Source: Sphingobacterium hotanense | Lineage (GTDB): Bacteria > Bacteroidota > Bacteroidia > Sphingobacteriales > Sphingobacteriaceae | Assembly: GCF_008274825.1 (NCBI RefSeq) | Contig: NZ_CP030848.1 | Location: forward strand, 744,001-808,000 | Length of the DNA: 64,000 nucleotides | Direction: 5' to 3' | Part shown: positions 31,430-38,901 of the stretch, piece by piece | How the letters are laid out: each line of letters opens with the position of its first letter | How positions within the stretch are numbered: position 1 is the first letter of the stretch | Position numbers and translations under genes: made by a program | Notes under the pieces: model-generated | Database searches by the model: none | Seen by the model: only the letters and a program-made list of their open reading frames with translations | What the model was told of the DNA's origin: nothing

Positions 31430-33586
31430 ATGAGCAATAAATTGATAATAAGTTTAATTTTAGCAACTATGATATCTTCTTGTTCTACAGATAAGAACAG
31501 CAATAAAAAGGCCATAAAATGGCCGGATGCGACCGCCCCAGTTGCGGCAGAAAAAGCACATCAGCGCGTTATTCATGGCGAGTCTGTCGATGATCCTTAC
31601 TACTGGCTGAACGATTATTTTAAGAAAGGTGCTGATTCATCTGCGGTCGTAGCCTACCTGGAGGCCGAAAATGGATATACAGATACGATGATGAAGGATA
31701 CAGAGGCGCTGCAGAGCAAGCTGTTCACGGAAATGAAAAATCGTATTAAGGAAGCGGATGAGTCTGTTCCTTATTTGATGAACGGGTACTATTACTACCG
31801 CAAGACCGAAGAAGGAAAGCAATATTATAAATACTGTCGTAAGAAGGGCAGTTTGGATGCGCCAGAGGAGGTTATCTTAAATGTAGATGAGATGGCGGAG
31901 GGATTTCCTTATTACTCGGTATCGGGCATAGCAGTGAGTCCGGACAACAAGATGGTAGCTTATGGTGTGGACACTGTTTCGAGAAGAGAGTATGTTATCC
32001 ATGTGAAGAACCTGGAGACTGGTGAAATATTGAAAGATAGAATTTCACAGACATCGGGAGATCCGGTATGGGCGGCCGATAACAAGACCTTGTTTTATAC
32101 GGCAAAGCATCCGGTAACATTATTGAGCGAAAAAATAAAGAGACATAGCTTAGGTCAGCCGAGCAGCGCGGATGTCGTTGTTTATGATGAAAAAGATAAC
32201 ACCAATTACATCGGTGTTTGGAAATCGAAGGATGATAAATACATCTTCATCTATTCGGGTGGTACTTTGAGTTCGGAAACCCGTTTTATCAAAGCAGATG
32301 AACCTTCCGCAAACTTTACTGTTTTCCAGCCGCGAATTAAAGATGTATTATACAACGTGACGCCACTTGCTGATCGTTTCTTAATCCATACAAACGATAA
32401 TGCGAAGAACTTCAAGATTATGGAGGCTCCATTAGACAAACCGGGGAAAGAAAACTGGAAAGAATATATCCCGCACCGTGAGGATGTATTGATCGAGGGT
32501 ATCGACGAGTTTGCTAATTATTTGGCGATTTCTGAACGCAAGAACGGCTTAACGAATTTGGCTATCCGCAATTTAAAAGATAATTCACAACATTACCTAG
32601 ACTTCGGCGAGGCCGCGTATACCGTTTACCCAAGCACGAATGCCGAGTATCATTCAGATGTCCTTCGTTACGGTTATACTTCATTGGTCACTCCTTCGTC
32701 AACCTTCGATTATGACATGAAGACCAAGGAGAAAACCTTGTTGAAACAGCAGGAAGTTTTGGGCGGATACGATGCAGCGCAATATGTAACAGAGCGTATT
32801 ATGGCGAAAGCTAAAGACGGCGTGCAGGTTCCGATTTCTATCGTCTATAAAAAAGGAACGAAGAAGGACGGGCAGGCGCCATTATTATTATATGCTTATG
32901 GCTCGTATGGTGCCTCGATGGACCCGAGCTTCAACTCCGGACGTCTTTCGCTATTAGATCGTGGATTCATCTACGCTATAGCGCATATCCGCGGTGGCGA
33001 AGAAATGGGACGTCAATGGTATGAGGACGGAAAGATGATGAAGAAAAAGAATACCTTCACCGATTTTATCGACTGCGGACAATTCTTGATCGATCAAAAA
33101 TATACCTCCAAAGAACACTTGTATGCACAAGGCGGGAGTGCCGGCGGACTATTGATGGGGGCTATTATCAATATGGCTCCAACCTTATGGAATGGTGTTA
33201 TTGCTCAGGTTCCATTCGTTGATGTGGTGAACACGATGTTGGATGAAACGATTCCATTGACGACGAACGAATATGACGAATGGGGCAATCCGAACAACAA
33301 AGAGGCATATGATTATATGAAGTCTTATTCGCCATACGAAAATATAGAAGCCAAGGAATATCCAAATCTTCTAGTGACTACAGGCTTGCACGATTCACAG
33401 GTGCAGTATTTCGAACCCGCGAAATGGGTTGCAAAGCTGCGCAAAGTGAAGAAAGGCGATAATGTGATCCTATTGAAGACTGATATGGATTATGGTCATG
33501 GCGGCGCTTCTGGTCGCTTCGACTATCTGAAAGATGTCGCTTTAAACTATTCGTTTTTGCTGAAGTTAGAAGGCATCACCGAATAG
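31430..33586 (+). CDS. Oligopeptidase B-like serine peptidase (S9A), lipoprotein
   Basis: A prolyl-oligopeptidase-family peptidase that would cleave short peptides, probably after basic residues if a true oligopeptidase B. The 718-residue protein has a lipoprotein signal (ISLILATMISSC), so it is envelope-anchored rather than cytosolic. A seven-bladed propeller (about 70-430) is followed by an alpha/beta-hydrolase domain with the nucleophile in AQGGSAGGLLMG, Asp in TGLHDSQVQYFEPAKW and His in DYGHGGASGRF. It is a single gene with a good promoter. A large inverted repeat lies 31 nt after the stop. Confidence 0.93.
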   Translation: MSNKLIISLILATMISSCSTDKNSNKKAIKWPDATAPVAAEKAHQRVIHGESVDDPYYWLNDYFKKGADSSAVVAYLEAENGYTDTMMKDTEALQSKLFTEMKNRIKEADESVPYLMNGYYYYRKTEEGKQYYKYCRKKGSLDAPEEVILNVDEMAEGFPYYSVSGIAVSPDNKMVAYGVDTVSRREYVIHVKNLETGEILKDRISQTSGDPVWAADNKTLFYTAKHPVTLLSEKIKRHSLGQPSSADVVVYDEKDNTNYIGVWKSKDDKYIFIYSGGTLSSETRFIKADEPSANFTVFQPRIKDVLYNVTPLADRFLIHTNDNAKNFKIMEAPLDKPGKENWKEYIPHREDVLIEGIDEFANYLAISERKNGLTNLAIRNLKDNSQHYLDFGEAAYTVYPSTNAEYHSDVLRYGYTSLVTPSSTFDYDMKTKEKTLLKQQEVLGGYDAAQYVTERIMAKAKDGVQVPISIVYKKGTKKDGQAPLLLYAYGSYGASMDPSFNSGRLSLLDRGFIYAIAHIRGGEEMGRQWYEDGKMMKKKNTFTDFIDCGQFLIDQKYTSKEHLYAQGGSAGGLLMGAIINMAPTLWNGVIAQVPFVDVVNTMLDETIPLTTNEYDEWGNPNNKEAYDYMKSYSPYENIEAKEYPNLLVTTGLHDSQVQYFEPAKWVAKLRKVKKGDNVILLKTDMDYGHGGASGRFDYLKDVALNYSFLLKLEGITE

Positions 33587-33617
33587 GTATAAGACATAAA
33601 CAAACTCATACTTAATC

Positions 33618-33683
33618 AAACCCAATACAAACCCCTATCATAGCCCTTTCGAAGCGGTTGTGATAGGGGTTTGTATTGGGTTT
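33618..33683. repeat. Perfect 23-bp inverted repeat (large hairpin) between convergent genes
   Basis: Arms 33618-33640 and 33661-33683 are perfectly complementary (AAACCCAATACAAACCCCTA and its complement at the tips). The 20-nt centre can extend the pairing by a few bases. Neither strand has a T-run after the stem, so it is not a standard intrinsic terminator, although it lies where one is expected. Confidence 0.9.
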
Positions 33684-33786
33684 AAAAGGGTTCTGTGTCG
33701 AAGCAGTGTCGGCCAAAAATAGAATTGTCTAAGATAGAATCTTAGACAAGTAGATCGAAAGGCAGGACCCTTTAGGAGGCTTTGCC
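33684..33786 (+). ncRNA. Candidate structured RNA or decayed small mobile element
   Basis: Directly after the large hairpin, AAAGGGTTCTG (33685-33695) can pair with CAGGACCCTTT (33763-33773; 11 bp with one G-U). This encloses a perfect 10-bp hairpin TTGTCTAAGA / TCTTAGACAA (33725-33749). A small AGGC/GCCT hairpin follows. The nested arrangement is unusual for an intergenic space. It could be a non-coding RNA, the 3' UTR of the S9 gene or the remnant of a palindromic element. No coding potential seen. Confidence 0.35.
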
Positions 33787-33864
33787 TAATTTTAGAAATT
33801 ATTTAACGTGATATTGCTTGCCAGCGTCCGATTCGGCCTGACATAGAAGTGAAGCTCGATAAGA

Positions 33865-34095
33865 TTATTGATGCTCTTGTTTTTCGATTTCTCTCGAATC
33901 AATTTGGTGTTGCTTGTAGTTACGCACAGCATTCTTGCTGGCGGTTTGAGATACCAGGAAGCCGATGATAGCAATAACCGTCACCACGACAATCCCCCAA
34001 ACATGCTTTTTCTTGTCCTGCTTTACTAACCAGTACATGAAATAAACGTAAGGGATGACAAATATGACAAAGAAGAAAATGCTAGGACCTACCAT
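33865..34095 (-). CDS. Small two-helix membrane protein
   Basis: A 76-residue protein with two predicted membrane helices (about residues 4-23 and 33-51) joined by a basic loop (KQDKKKH). A charged C-terminal tail (NYKQHQIDSREIEKQEHQ) follows. The topology suggests the loop and tail are cytoplasmic-side or charged anchors. The reading frame is clean and uses ordinary codons, but I recognise no family. It stands alone. Confidence 0.6.
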   Translation of the reverse strand: MVGPSIFFFVIFVIPYVYFMYWLVKQDKKKHVWGIVVVTVIAIIGFLVSQTASKNAVRNYKQHQIDSREIEKQEHQ

Positions 34096-34500
34096 GTTGT
34101 TTTTAAAATTTGGAACAAAATTAAGTATTTATTTGTTCTTCAGAAAATTGGGTAGGTTATTAGATGGAATTCTGACAAAAGATTGATGATGCTGACTGTT
34201 TGGAACGAGGGTTGTTATGAAGCAGATGCAAAACTGCTACAAGCTGTAGCAGTTTTATCACGGGGCAAAATCTGTTATGATTAGACAAAGTACAACCGCA
34301 TTATGCAATTGCGTTTAACACCAATTTGTTTTAAGGACGTTATAAGTCTATTGTTCAAACAATGTTTTTTTAAACGTTTTAAAGATTCAAGAGTCTTATT
34401 AGCAGTCTGGCAATGATGGATTTGGCTTGTTGGAGATAAAATAAAAAATCTACAATTATATTGCATAAAAGAAAAAAATAATTGTTTACTTTTGCGCAGT
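34096..34500. other. Intergenic region with an isolated hairpin
   Basis: No gene is visible. A perfect 12-bp stem with a 3-nt loop (34230-34256, AAAACTGCTACA / TGTAGCAGTTTT) looks like an intrinsic terminator but has no gene on either side for which it is placed. A small untranslated transcript ending here is possible. The rest is AT-rich. Confidence 0.5.
34461..34494 (+). promoter_or_regulatory. Promoter of the arginine operon leader
   Basis: TACTTTTG (34487-34494) is a full match to the -7 box. The best TTG (34461-34463) is 23 nt upstream, slightly longer than usual. Transcription would start near 34501, about 26 nt before the leader-peptide ATG. Confidence 0.6.
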
Positions 34501-34526
34501 CTGATTACAGCGAACAACAGAATATA

Positions 34527-34661
34527 ATGAACTATAAAAAGGTATATATGAACACATTCGACCGAGCTTTACACAAGCTGGGGGTGAAGGTTTATTATGC
34601 GCTTCGTTCATTTAGTTGTCCGCTTCTACGATTCCGACGACCTATTCTGCCTCGAGCTTGA
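34527..34661 (+). CDS. Candidate arginine leader peptide (44 codons)
   Basis: A short frame from ATG 34527 to TGA 34659-34661 encodes 44 residues with six Arg, five of them CGA codons. Four sit in the last ten codons (LLRFRRPILPRA), immediately before and inside a hairpin. An alternative start lies at 34548. It lies between a good promoter and the GNAT-argG-argC genes. Arg-codon clustering at the foot of alternative hairpins is the classic design of a ribosome-mediated attenuator. The peptide is inferred to be regulatory only; no terminator of classical strength is seen directly in the switch. Confidence 0.6.
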   Translation: MNYKKVYMNTFDRALHKLGVKVYYALRSFSCPLLRFRRPILPRA

Positions 34662-34762
34662 TTCTGAGGCAGGCAAACTCCAATTTTAAGGTTCATCAAG
34701 CTCGATGGATTCTGTTCAAAATTTAATTTACAGTTTTTTAGAATACCTCGGTATTTATTTTT
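34647..34762 (+). promoter_or_regulatory. Mutually exclusive hairpins and weak terminator ahead of the arginine operon
   Basis: Hairpin A pairs CTGCCTC (34647-34653) with GAGGCAG (34666-34672). Hairpin B pairs 34652-34662 with 34695-34705 in a perfect 11-bp stem. They share bases and cannot coexist. The leader-peptide stop lies within this region, so ribosome position would decide the fold. Further down, GAATAC-CTCG-GTATTT (from 34741) is followed by a T-rich run to 34762, a weak intrinsic terminator 17 nt before the GNAT start codon. How the upstream switch connects to this terminator is not evident. Confidence 0.5.
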
Positions 34763-34778
34763 TAGGTCGACATTATTA

Positions 34779-35495
34779 ATGACAATCTCTGATTTTTTGA
34801 TTATTCCCGCAACAGCAGCTCATGTGGAGTATGCGGATGATATTTGTAATGAAATGTTCGAGTCTGCAAAGGCTCGCGGAACAGGTATTGCACGTCGTAA
34901 GCCGGAATATGTAGCCCGTAAGATGGATGAGGGCAAAGCGGTAATTGCTTTGCACAAAGATGGTCGATGGGCGGGTTTCTGTTATATCGAAACTTGGAGC
35001 CATGGTGATTACGTTGCTAATTCGGGGCTTATCGTCAATCCAGAATTTCGTAAGGTCGGCTTAGCTAAGGCGATCAAAAAGCGCGTATTCGAATTGTCTA
35101 GAGAGAAATATCCGAAGGCTAAGATATTTGGTTTAACGACGGGTTTGGCGGTAATGAAGATCAACTCTGATTTGGGGTACGAGCCGGTTACTTATTCGGA
35201 GCTGACGCAAGACGAGGAGTTCTGGAAAGGTTGCCAATCCTGTGTCAACTATGATATCTTGATGTCTAAAGACCGCAAGAACTGCATGTGTACGGCAATG
35301 TTATGGGATCCGGTCGAGAAAGAACGTGAATTGAAGGAGAAGATACAGCGTCGTGCGGAAGCGAAAGAACGTTTGGATCGAATTTCGAAGAAGCAATCGT
35401 TGTTGAAGCGTATTGAAGCGAAGCTATGGAAATCGACCAAAAAGTTTGTTGCCAGTGTAATTCCTGTAGGGGTGAAGCCGGTTAAAGGATTTTAA
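34779..35495 (+). CDS. GNAT-family N-acyltransferase of the arginine operon
   Basis: A 238-residue GNAT protein. The acyl-CoA-binding region is SGLIVNPEFRKVGLAKAIKKRVFE (motif A: R-x-x-G-L-A). A C-terminal extension carries four Cys as CQSC and CMC about 22 residues apart, which could bind a metal, and a basic helical tail. By position as first gene before argG and argC it is probably the acyltransferase of the N-acylated arginine route. In Bacteroidota that route uses N-succinyl or N-acetyl intermediates (established for Bacteroides). The substrate here is inference. It is preceded by the leader region and followed by argG after 41 nt. Confidence 0.78.
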   Translation: MTISDFLIIPATAAHVEYADDICNEMFESAKARGTGIARRKPEYVARKMDEGKAVIALHKDGRWAGFCYIETWSHGDYVANSGLIVNPEFRKVGLAKAIKKRVFELSREKYPKAKIFGLTTGLAVMKINSDLGYEPVTYSELTQDEEFWKGCQSCVNYDILMSKDRKNCMCTAMLWDPVEKERELKEKIQRRAEAKERLDRISKKQSLLKRIEAKLWKSTKKFVASVIPVGVKPVKGF

Positions 35496-35536
35496 ATTGT
35501 TATTTTTGTAATTATCAGCATATTAATCATTATAAG

Positions 35537-36724
35537 ATGAAAAAAGTAGTTTTAGCATTTAGTGGCGGATTAGATACCTCATTCTGTTGCATCTATCTAT
35601 CTCGTGATTTGGGTTTAGAAGTTCATTCTGTTATTGTAAACACGGGTGGATTCTCTGACGAAGAGTTGCAAGCTGTTGAAAAGAGAGCTTATGAATTGGG
35701 CGTTAAATCGCATACTACCATTGATGAAACTGAAGACTACTACCGCGATACGATTAAGTATTTGATTTTTGGAAACGTGTTGAAGAATGCGACTTATCCA
35801 TTGTCTGTATCTGCAGAGCGTGTTTGCCAAGCGACAGCTATTGCAAACTACTGTAAGAAAATCGGTGCTGAGTGCGTTGCGCACGGTTCTACGGGTGCTG
35901 GAAACGATCAGGTTCGTTTTGATATGATCTTCCAGACTTTAATTCCGGGGATCGAAATCATTACGCCAATTCGTGATCTAAAATTATCGCGCGAAGCGGA
36001 AATTGAGTATTTAAACAATCATGGTGTTGAGTATTCCGCAGAGAAAGCTAAATACTCAATCAATAAAGGTTTGTGGGGAACATCGGTAGGAGGCGCTGAG
36101 ACTTTGACGTCAAATCAATACTTGCCGGAGTCGGCATGGCCTACGCCCGTTACTTCAAGCGAACCTCGCCAGATTACGATCGATTTTGAAAAAGGTGAGC
36201 CTGTGGCTTTGAACGGTGAGAAGATCGGTGCAGTGAAGGTTATTCAAGAGTTACAAGCGATTGCACAGCCTTATGGTATTGGTCGCGATATCCACGTTGG
36301 AGATACGATCATCGGTATCAAAGGTCGTGTGGGATTTGAAGCTGCTGCGTCTGTAATCTTGATCAAGGCACACCATACCTTAGAAAAACATACGTTGACG
36401 AAATGGCAATTATCTTGGAAGGACCAATTAGCGGCTTTCTACGGTAATTATATGCACGAAGGCCAAATGCACGATCCGGTGATGCGTGATATGGAAGCTT
36501 TCCTAAAGAGCTCGCAGGAGACCGTGACAGGCCGTGTATTCGTTGAGCTTCACCCATACCGTTTCGTTATTATCGGAATTGAATCAGAGCATGATTTGAT
36601 GTCGAACAAATTCGGTAGCTATGGCGAAATGAACGAGGGCTATACTGGCGACGATGTAAAAGGTTTCTCGAAAATCTTTGGTAACCAGACCATCATCTGG
36701 CATAAAGTGAACGGCAAAGGCTAA
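35537..36724 (+). CDS. argG: Argininosuccinate synthase
   Basis: Joins citrulline and aspartate with ATP to form argininosuccinate, the penultimate step of arginine synthesis. The 395-residue protein starts with the PP-loop VVLAFSGGLDTSFCCIYL. The citrulline and aspartate binding blocks follow (STGAGNDQVRFD, YSINKGLWGTSVGGAETL). It is the second gene of the operon. Only a 49-nt gap, occupied by a strong hairpin with a T-run, separates it from argC, so argC expression may be set lower or regulated separately. Confidence 0.96.
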   Translation: MKKVVLAFSGGLDTSFCCIYLSRDLGLEVHSVIVNTGGFSDEELQAVEKRAYELGVKSHTTIDETEDYYRDTIKYLIFGNVLKNATYPLSVSAERVCQATAIANYCKKIGAECVAHGSTGAGNDQVRFDMIFQTLIPGIEIITPIRDLKLSREAEIEYLNNHGVEYSAEKAKYSINKGLWGTSVGGAETLTSNQYLPESAWPTPVTSSEPRQITIDFEKGEPVALNGEKIGAVKVIQELQAIAQPYGIGRDIHVGDTIIGIKGRVGFEAAASVILIKAHHTLEKHTLTKWQLSWKDQLAAFYGNYMHEGQMHDPVMRDMEAFLKSSQETVTGRVFVELHPYRFVIIGIESEHDLMSNKFGSYGEMNEGYTGDDVKGFSKIFGNQTIIWHKVNGKG

Positions 36725-36731
36725 GATATAT

Positions 36732-36760
36732 AAGGCACAGTAGTTTACTGTGCCTTTTTT
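36732..36760 (+). terminator. Intrinsic terminator-like hairpin between argG and argC
   Basis: Perfect 11-bp stem AAGGCACAGTA / TACTGTGCCTT with a 3-nt loop and a T-run to 36760. The argC ATG follows 14 nt later, too close for a separate promoter, so argC transcription depends on read-through or on a start inside argG. Confidence 0.88.
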
Positions 36761-36773
36761 AATTGAAGATACT

Positions 36774-37793
36774 ATGGAAAAAATTAAAGTAGGAATTGTT
36801 GGGTCTGCAGGATATACAGGTGGAGAATTGCTTCGTATCCTGATCTTCCACCCCCAAGTGGATATTGTATTTGCTAATAGTGCATCAAACGCTGGAAACA
36901 AGCTGTCTGACGTGCATAACGATTTGTTTGGCGATACTGATTTAACATTTTCCTCTGATTTTCATTCAAATATTGATGTTTTATTTCTGTGCGTGGGGCA
37001 TGGTGATGCGAAGAAGTTTTTAGATGCCAATCCGGTGGATCCTAGCGTAAAGATTATTGATCTTTCGCAAGATTATCGTCTGCGTGCGAACACGGCTTAT
37101 CAAGGAAAGGACTTTGTTTATGGTCTGCCTGAATTGAACAAGGATAAGATCAAAGGAGCACAGTACATCGCTAACCCAGGCTGTTTCGCTACGAATATAC
37201 AGTTAGCCTTATTGCCGCTGGCGAGCAAAGGTTTACTGCCAGAGCAAATCCATGTGAATGCGACAACAGGATCGACAGGGGCAGGGCAGAAGCCTTCGGC
37301 TACGACGCATTTCTCCTGGAGAAACAATAACTTATCTGCATACAAATCATTTGACCATCAGCACCTGCAGGAGATCTCTGAATCCTTAGACCAGTTACAA
37401 GAGGGTTTTCTTCCAACGGGCGAGGGGTCTTTGTTGGAACGTGCAGCGGAGAAAATCAATTTCATTCCGCAACGGGGTGACTTTGCTAGAGGTATTTTTT
37501 CTGCTATCTATGTAGATTCTGATTTATCGGAAGCTGCCGCATATGAGCTTTATGAGTCTTTTTATGCAAATCATCCTTTTACTCATGTTTCCAAAGCGAA
37601 TATAGACTTGAAACAAGTGGTCAATACCAATAAGAGCATTATCCATTTGGAGAAACATGGCAATAAATTGCTGATTTTGAATGCTACGGATAATCTGTTG
37701 AAAGGTGCGTCCGGACAGGCTGTACAGAACATGAACCTCATGTTTGGTTTGGATGAAAGAGAAGGACTGAGATTAAAATCTGTTGGATTTTAA
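36774..37793 (+). CDS. argC: N-acyl-gamma-glutamyl-phosphate reductase
   Basis: NADPH-dependent reduction of N-acyl-glutamyl phosphate to the semialdehyde, the third step of arginine synthesis. The start at 36774 gives 339 residues beginning MEKIKVGIVGSAGYTGGEL, a proper dinucleotide-binding N-terminus. An upstream in-frame ATG at 36750 lies inside the terminator hairpin and is unlikely. The active-site Cys is in YIANPGCFATNIQLALLPL, and SFDHQHLQEI and FIPQRGDFARGIF are typical. The remaining arginine genes (argD, argB, argF-like, argH) do not follow; a TAG tract and a terminator come next. Confidence 0.94.
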   Translation: MEKIKVGIVGSAGYTGGELLRILIFHPQVDIVFANSASNAGNKLSDVHNDLFGDTDLTFSSDFHSNIDVLFLCVGHGDAKKFLDANPVDPSVKIIDLSQDYRLRANTAYQGKDFVYGLPELNKDKIKGAQYIANPGCFATNIQLALLPLASKGLLPEQIHVNATTGSTGAGQKPSATTHFSWRNNNLSAYKSFDHQHLQEISESLDQLQEGFLPTGEGSLLERAAEKINFIPQRGDFARGIFSAIYVDSDLSEAAAYELYESFYANHPFTHVSKANIDLKQVVNTNKSIIHLEKHGNKLLILNATDNLLKGASGQAVQNMNLMFGLDEREGLRLKSVGF

Positions 37794-38020
37794 GTTAGAT
37801 ATTAGACATTAGATATAAGATTTTAGACAGTAGATTTTAGAACTTTCTGCGCCGAATATTTTTCGGAAAGAACCTAGTAGTATTAGATATTCGATTTTAG
37901 AAATATTTCATCCTTGAAATGAAGATAAAATAAAAAGGAACCCGCTCAGCGAGTTCCTTTTTATTTTATCCGATGTTAGGCGTCTAATGTCTAAAATCTA
38001 ACATCTAATGTCTAATAATT
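37793..38020. repeat. TAG tracts flanking a terminator after argC
   Basis: Forward tracts 37793-37842 (abutting the argC stop) and 37874-37906; reverse tract 37972-38020 (abutting the stop of the minus-strand gene at 38019). The whole 225-nt gap between converging genes is therefore filled by the tract family around one terminator. Confidence 0.8.
37925..37969. terminator. Bidirectional terminator between argC and the lipoprotein gene
   Basis: Perfect 17-bp stem (37925-37941 with 37953-37969) with GGAAC/GTTCC at the top and A/T-rich lower part giving T-runs on both strands. Confidence 0.92.
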
Positions 38021-38834
38021 ATCTTTCTAAAAGATTTACTTTTCTTTCGACCGATACGTTGTCACCAGTGATTGCATTACCGTCTTTATCGATTAGCGTA
38101 AGTTTCACTGTTGCTTCTCCTTTAGGAAGGTTCAATACCTCGTATGGGGTCCATTGATCCAAGATAAATTCTTGACCGTTGATTGTTGCTTTTACTTTGT
38201 TTCCGTCTGCAGAAAGCGTTGTATTGTTGATGAAGAAGTCTAACAATAATACATTCGTTTCATCGCCTTTGTAATCGCCTTTCGGACGGCTATAGAACAA
38301 CGAAGGTTCTGTAGGTGTCGGCTCTTCTGTAATCTTCGCATCAGCACCTACTTTAAACTTAATCAATTTCGCTGCTTCAGCAGTTTTGATAGACTCGTGG
38401 AATGAGCGCGACAAGAAAGATAGCAAGTAATGCTCCGAGTTTACAGGAACTGTAAAGGTGTGTTCTGGCTTATATAATGCAACGTATGGTGTGTTATCCA
38501 AAATAAAGTGGATATGCTGTCCGTCGTGCGAATTTGCCATGTGGTGCGTATGTTCGGTCTGCTCAGTCAGATTAAAGTTCTGTACGTCGTATTTTACGGT
38601 AATCTTAGCAGAGTCTGCGCCAGCTTTGACAGATTCTATCGAAGCGATCTTTAAAGTTGCTCCTGGGAACTCTTTAGCATGTTGAAGGGGATTAACAGCG
38701 ATAGCACCTACTGAATCGGCTAATGCTGTTGTATCTTTTACTTCTCCATCTTTGTTCTTCGTGGATTTGTTATCACATGATGCAAAGAGAGCTGTCGCCG
38801 CTAACAATGCACATACTGTTTTCATCGTTCTCAT
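38019..38834 (-). CDS. Conserved lipoprotein with His-rich segment
   Basis: A 271-residue lipoprotein (signal MRTMKTVCALLAATALFASC; the Met at residue 4 is an alternative start). After a low-complexity linker (SVGAIAVNP), the domain contains TEHTHHMANSHDGQHIHFILD, which could bind a metal. The C-terminal half reads like beta-sandwich domains (DEILDQWTPYEVLNL-like region, VKLTLIDKDGN). Relatives in Sphingobacteria carry vague labels such as phosphopeptide-binding, which nothing here supports. It lies 67 nt downstream of hemL on the same strand. Function unknown. Confidence 0.75.
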   Translation of the reverse strand: MRTMKTVCALLAATALFASCDNKSTKNKDGEVKDTTALADSVGAIAVNPLQHAKEFPGATLKIASIESVKAGADSAKITVKYDVQNFNLTEQTEHTHHMANSHDGQHIHFILDNTPYVALYKPEHTFTVPVNSEHYLLSFLSRSFHESIKTAEAAKLIKFKVGADAKITEEPTPTEPSLFYSRPKGDYKGDETNVLLLDFFINNTTLSADGNKVKATINGQEFILDQWTPYEVLNLPKGEATVKLTLIDKDGNAITGDNVSVERKVNLLER

Positions 38835-38901
38835 ATTAAATTATTTAGTCGAATTAATGTTTATTATTTACGAACAAGTGAAAGCAATAATTGTTTGCAT
38901 T

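Noticed and set aside
33792..33974. 60-codon minus-strand frame overlapping the small membrane protein
   Set aside because: It overlaps the two-helix protein gene in another frame and has no clear features.
34281..34517. 78-codon open frame on the minus strand across the arginine promoter region
   Set aside because: Composition is random (Phe, Lys, Cys-rich without pattern). It covers a consensus promoter and has no supporting signal.
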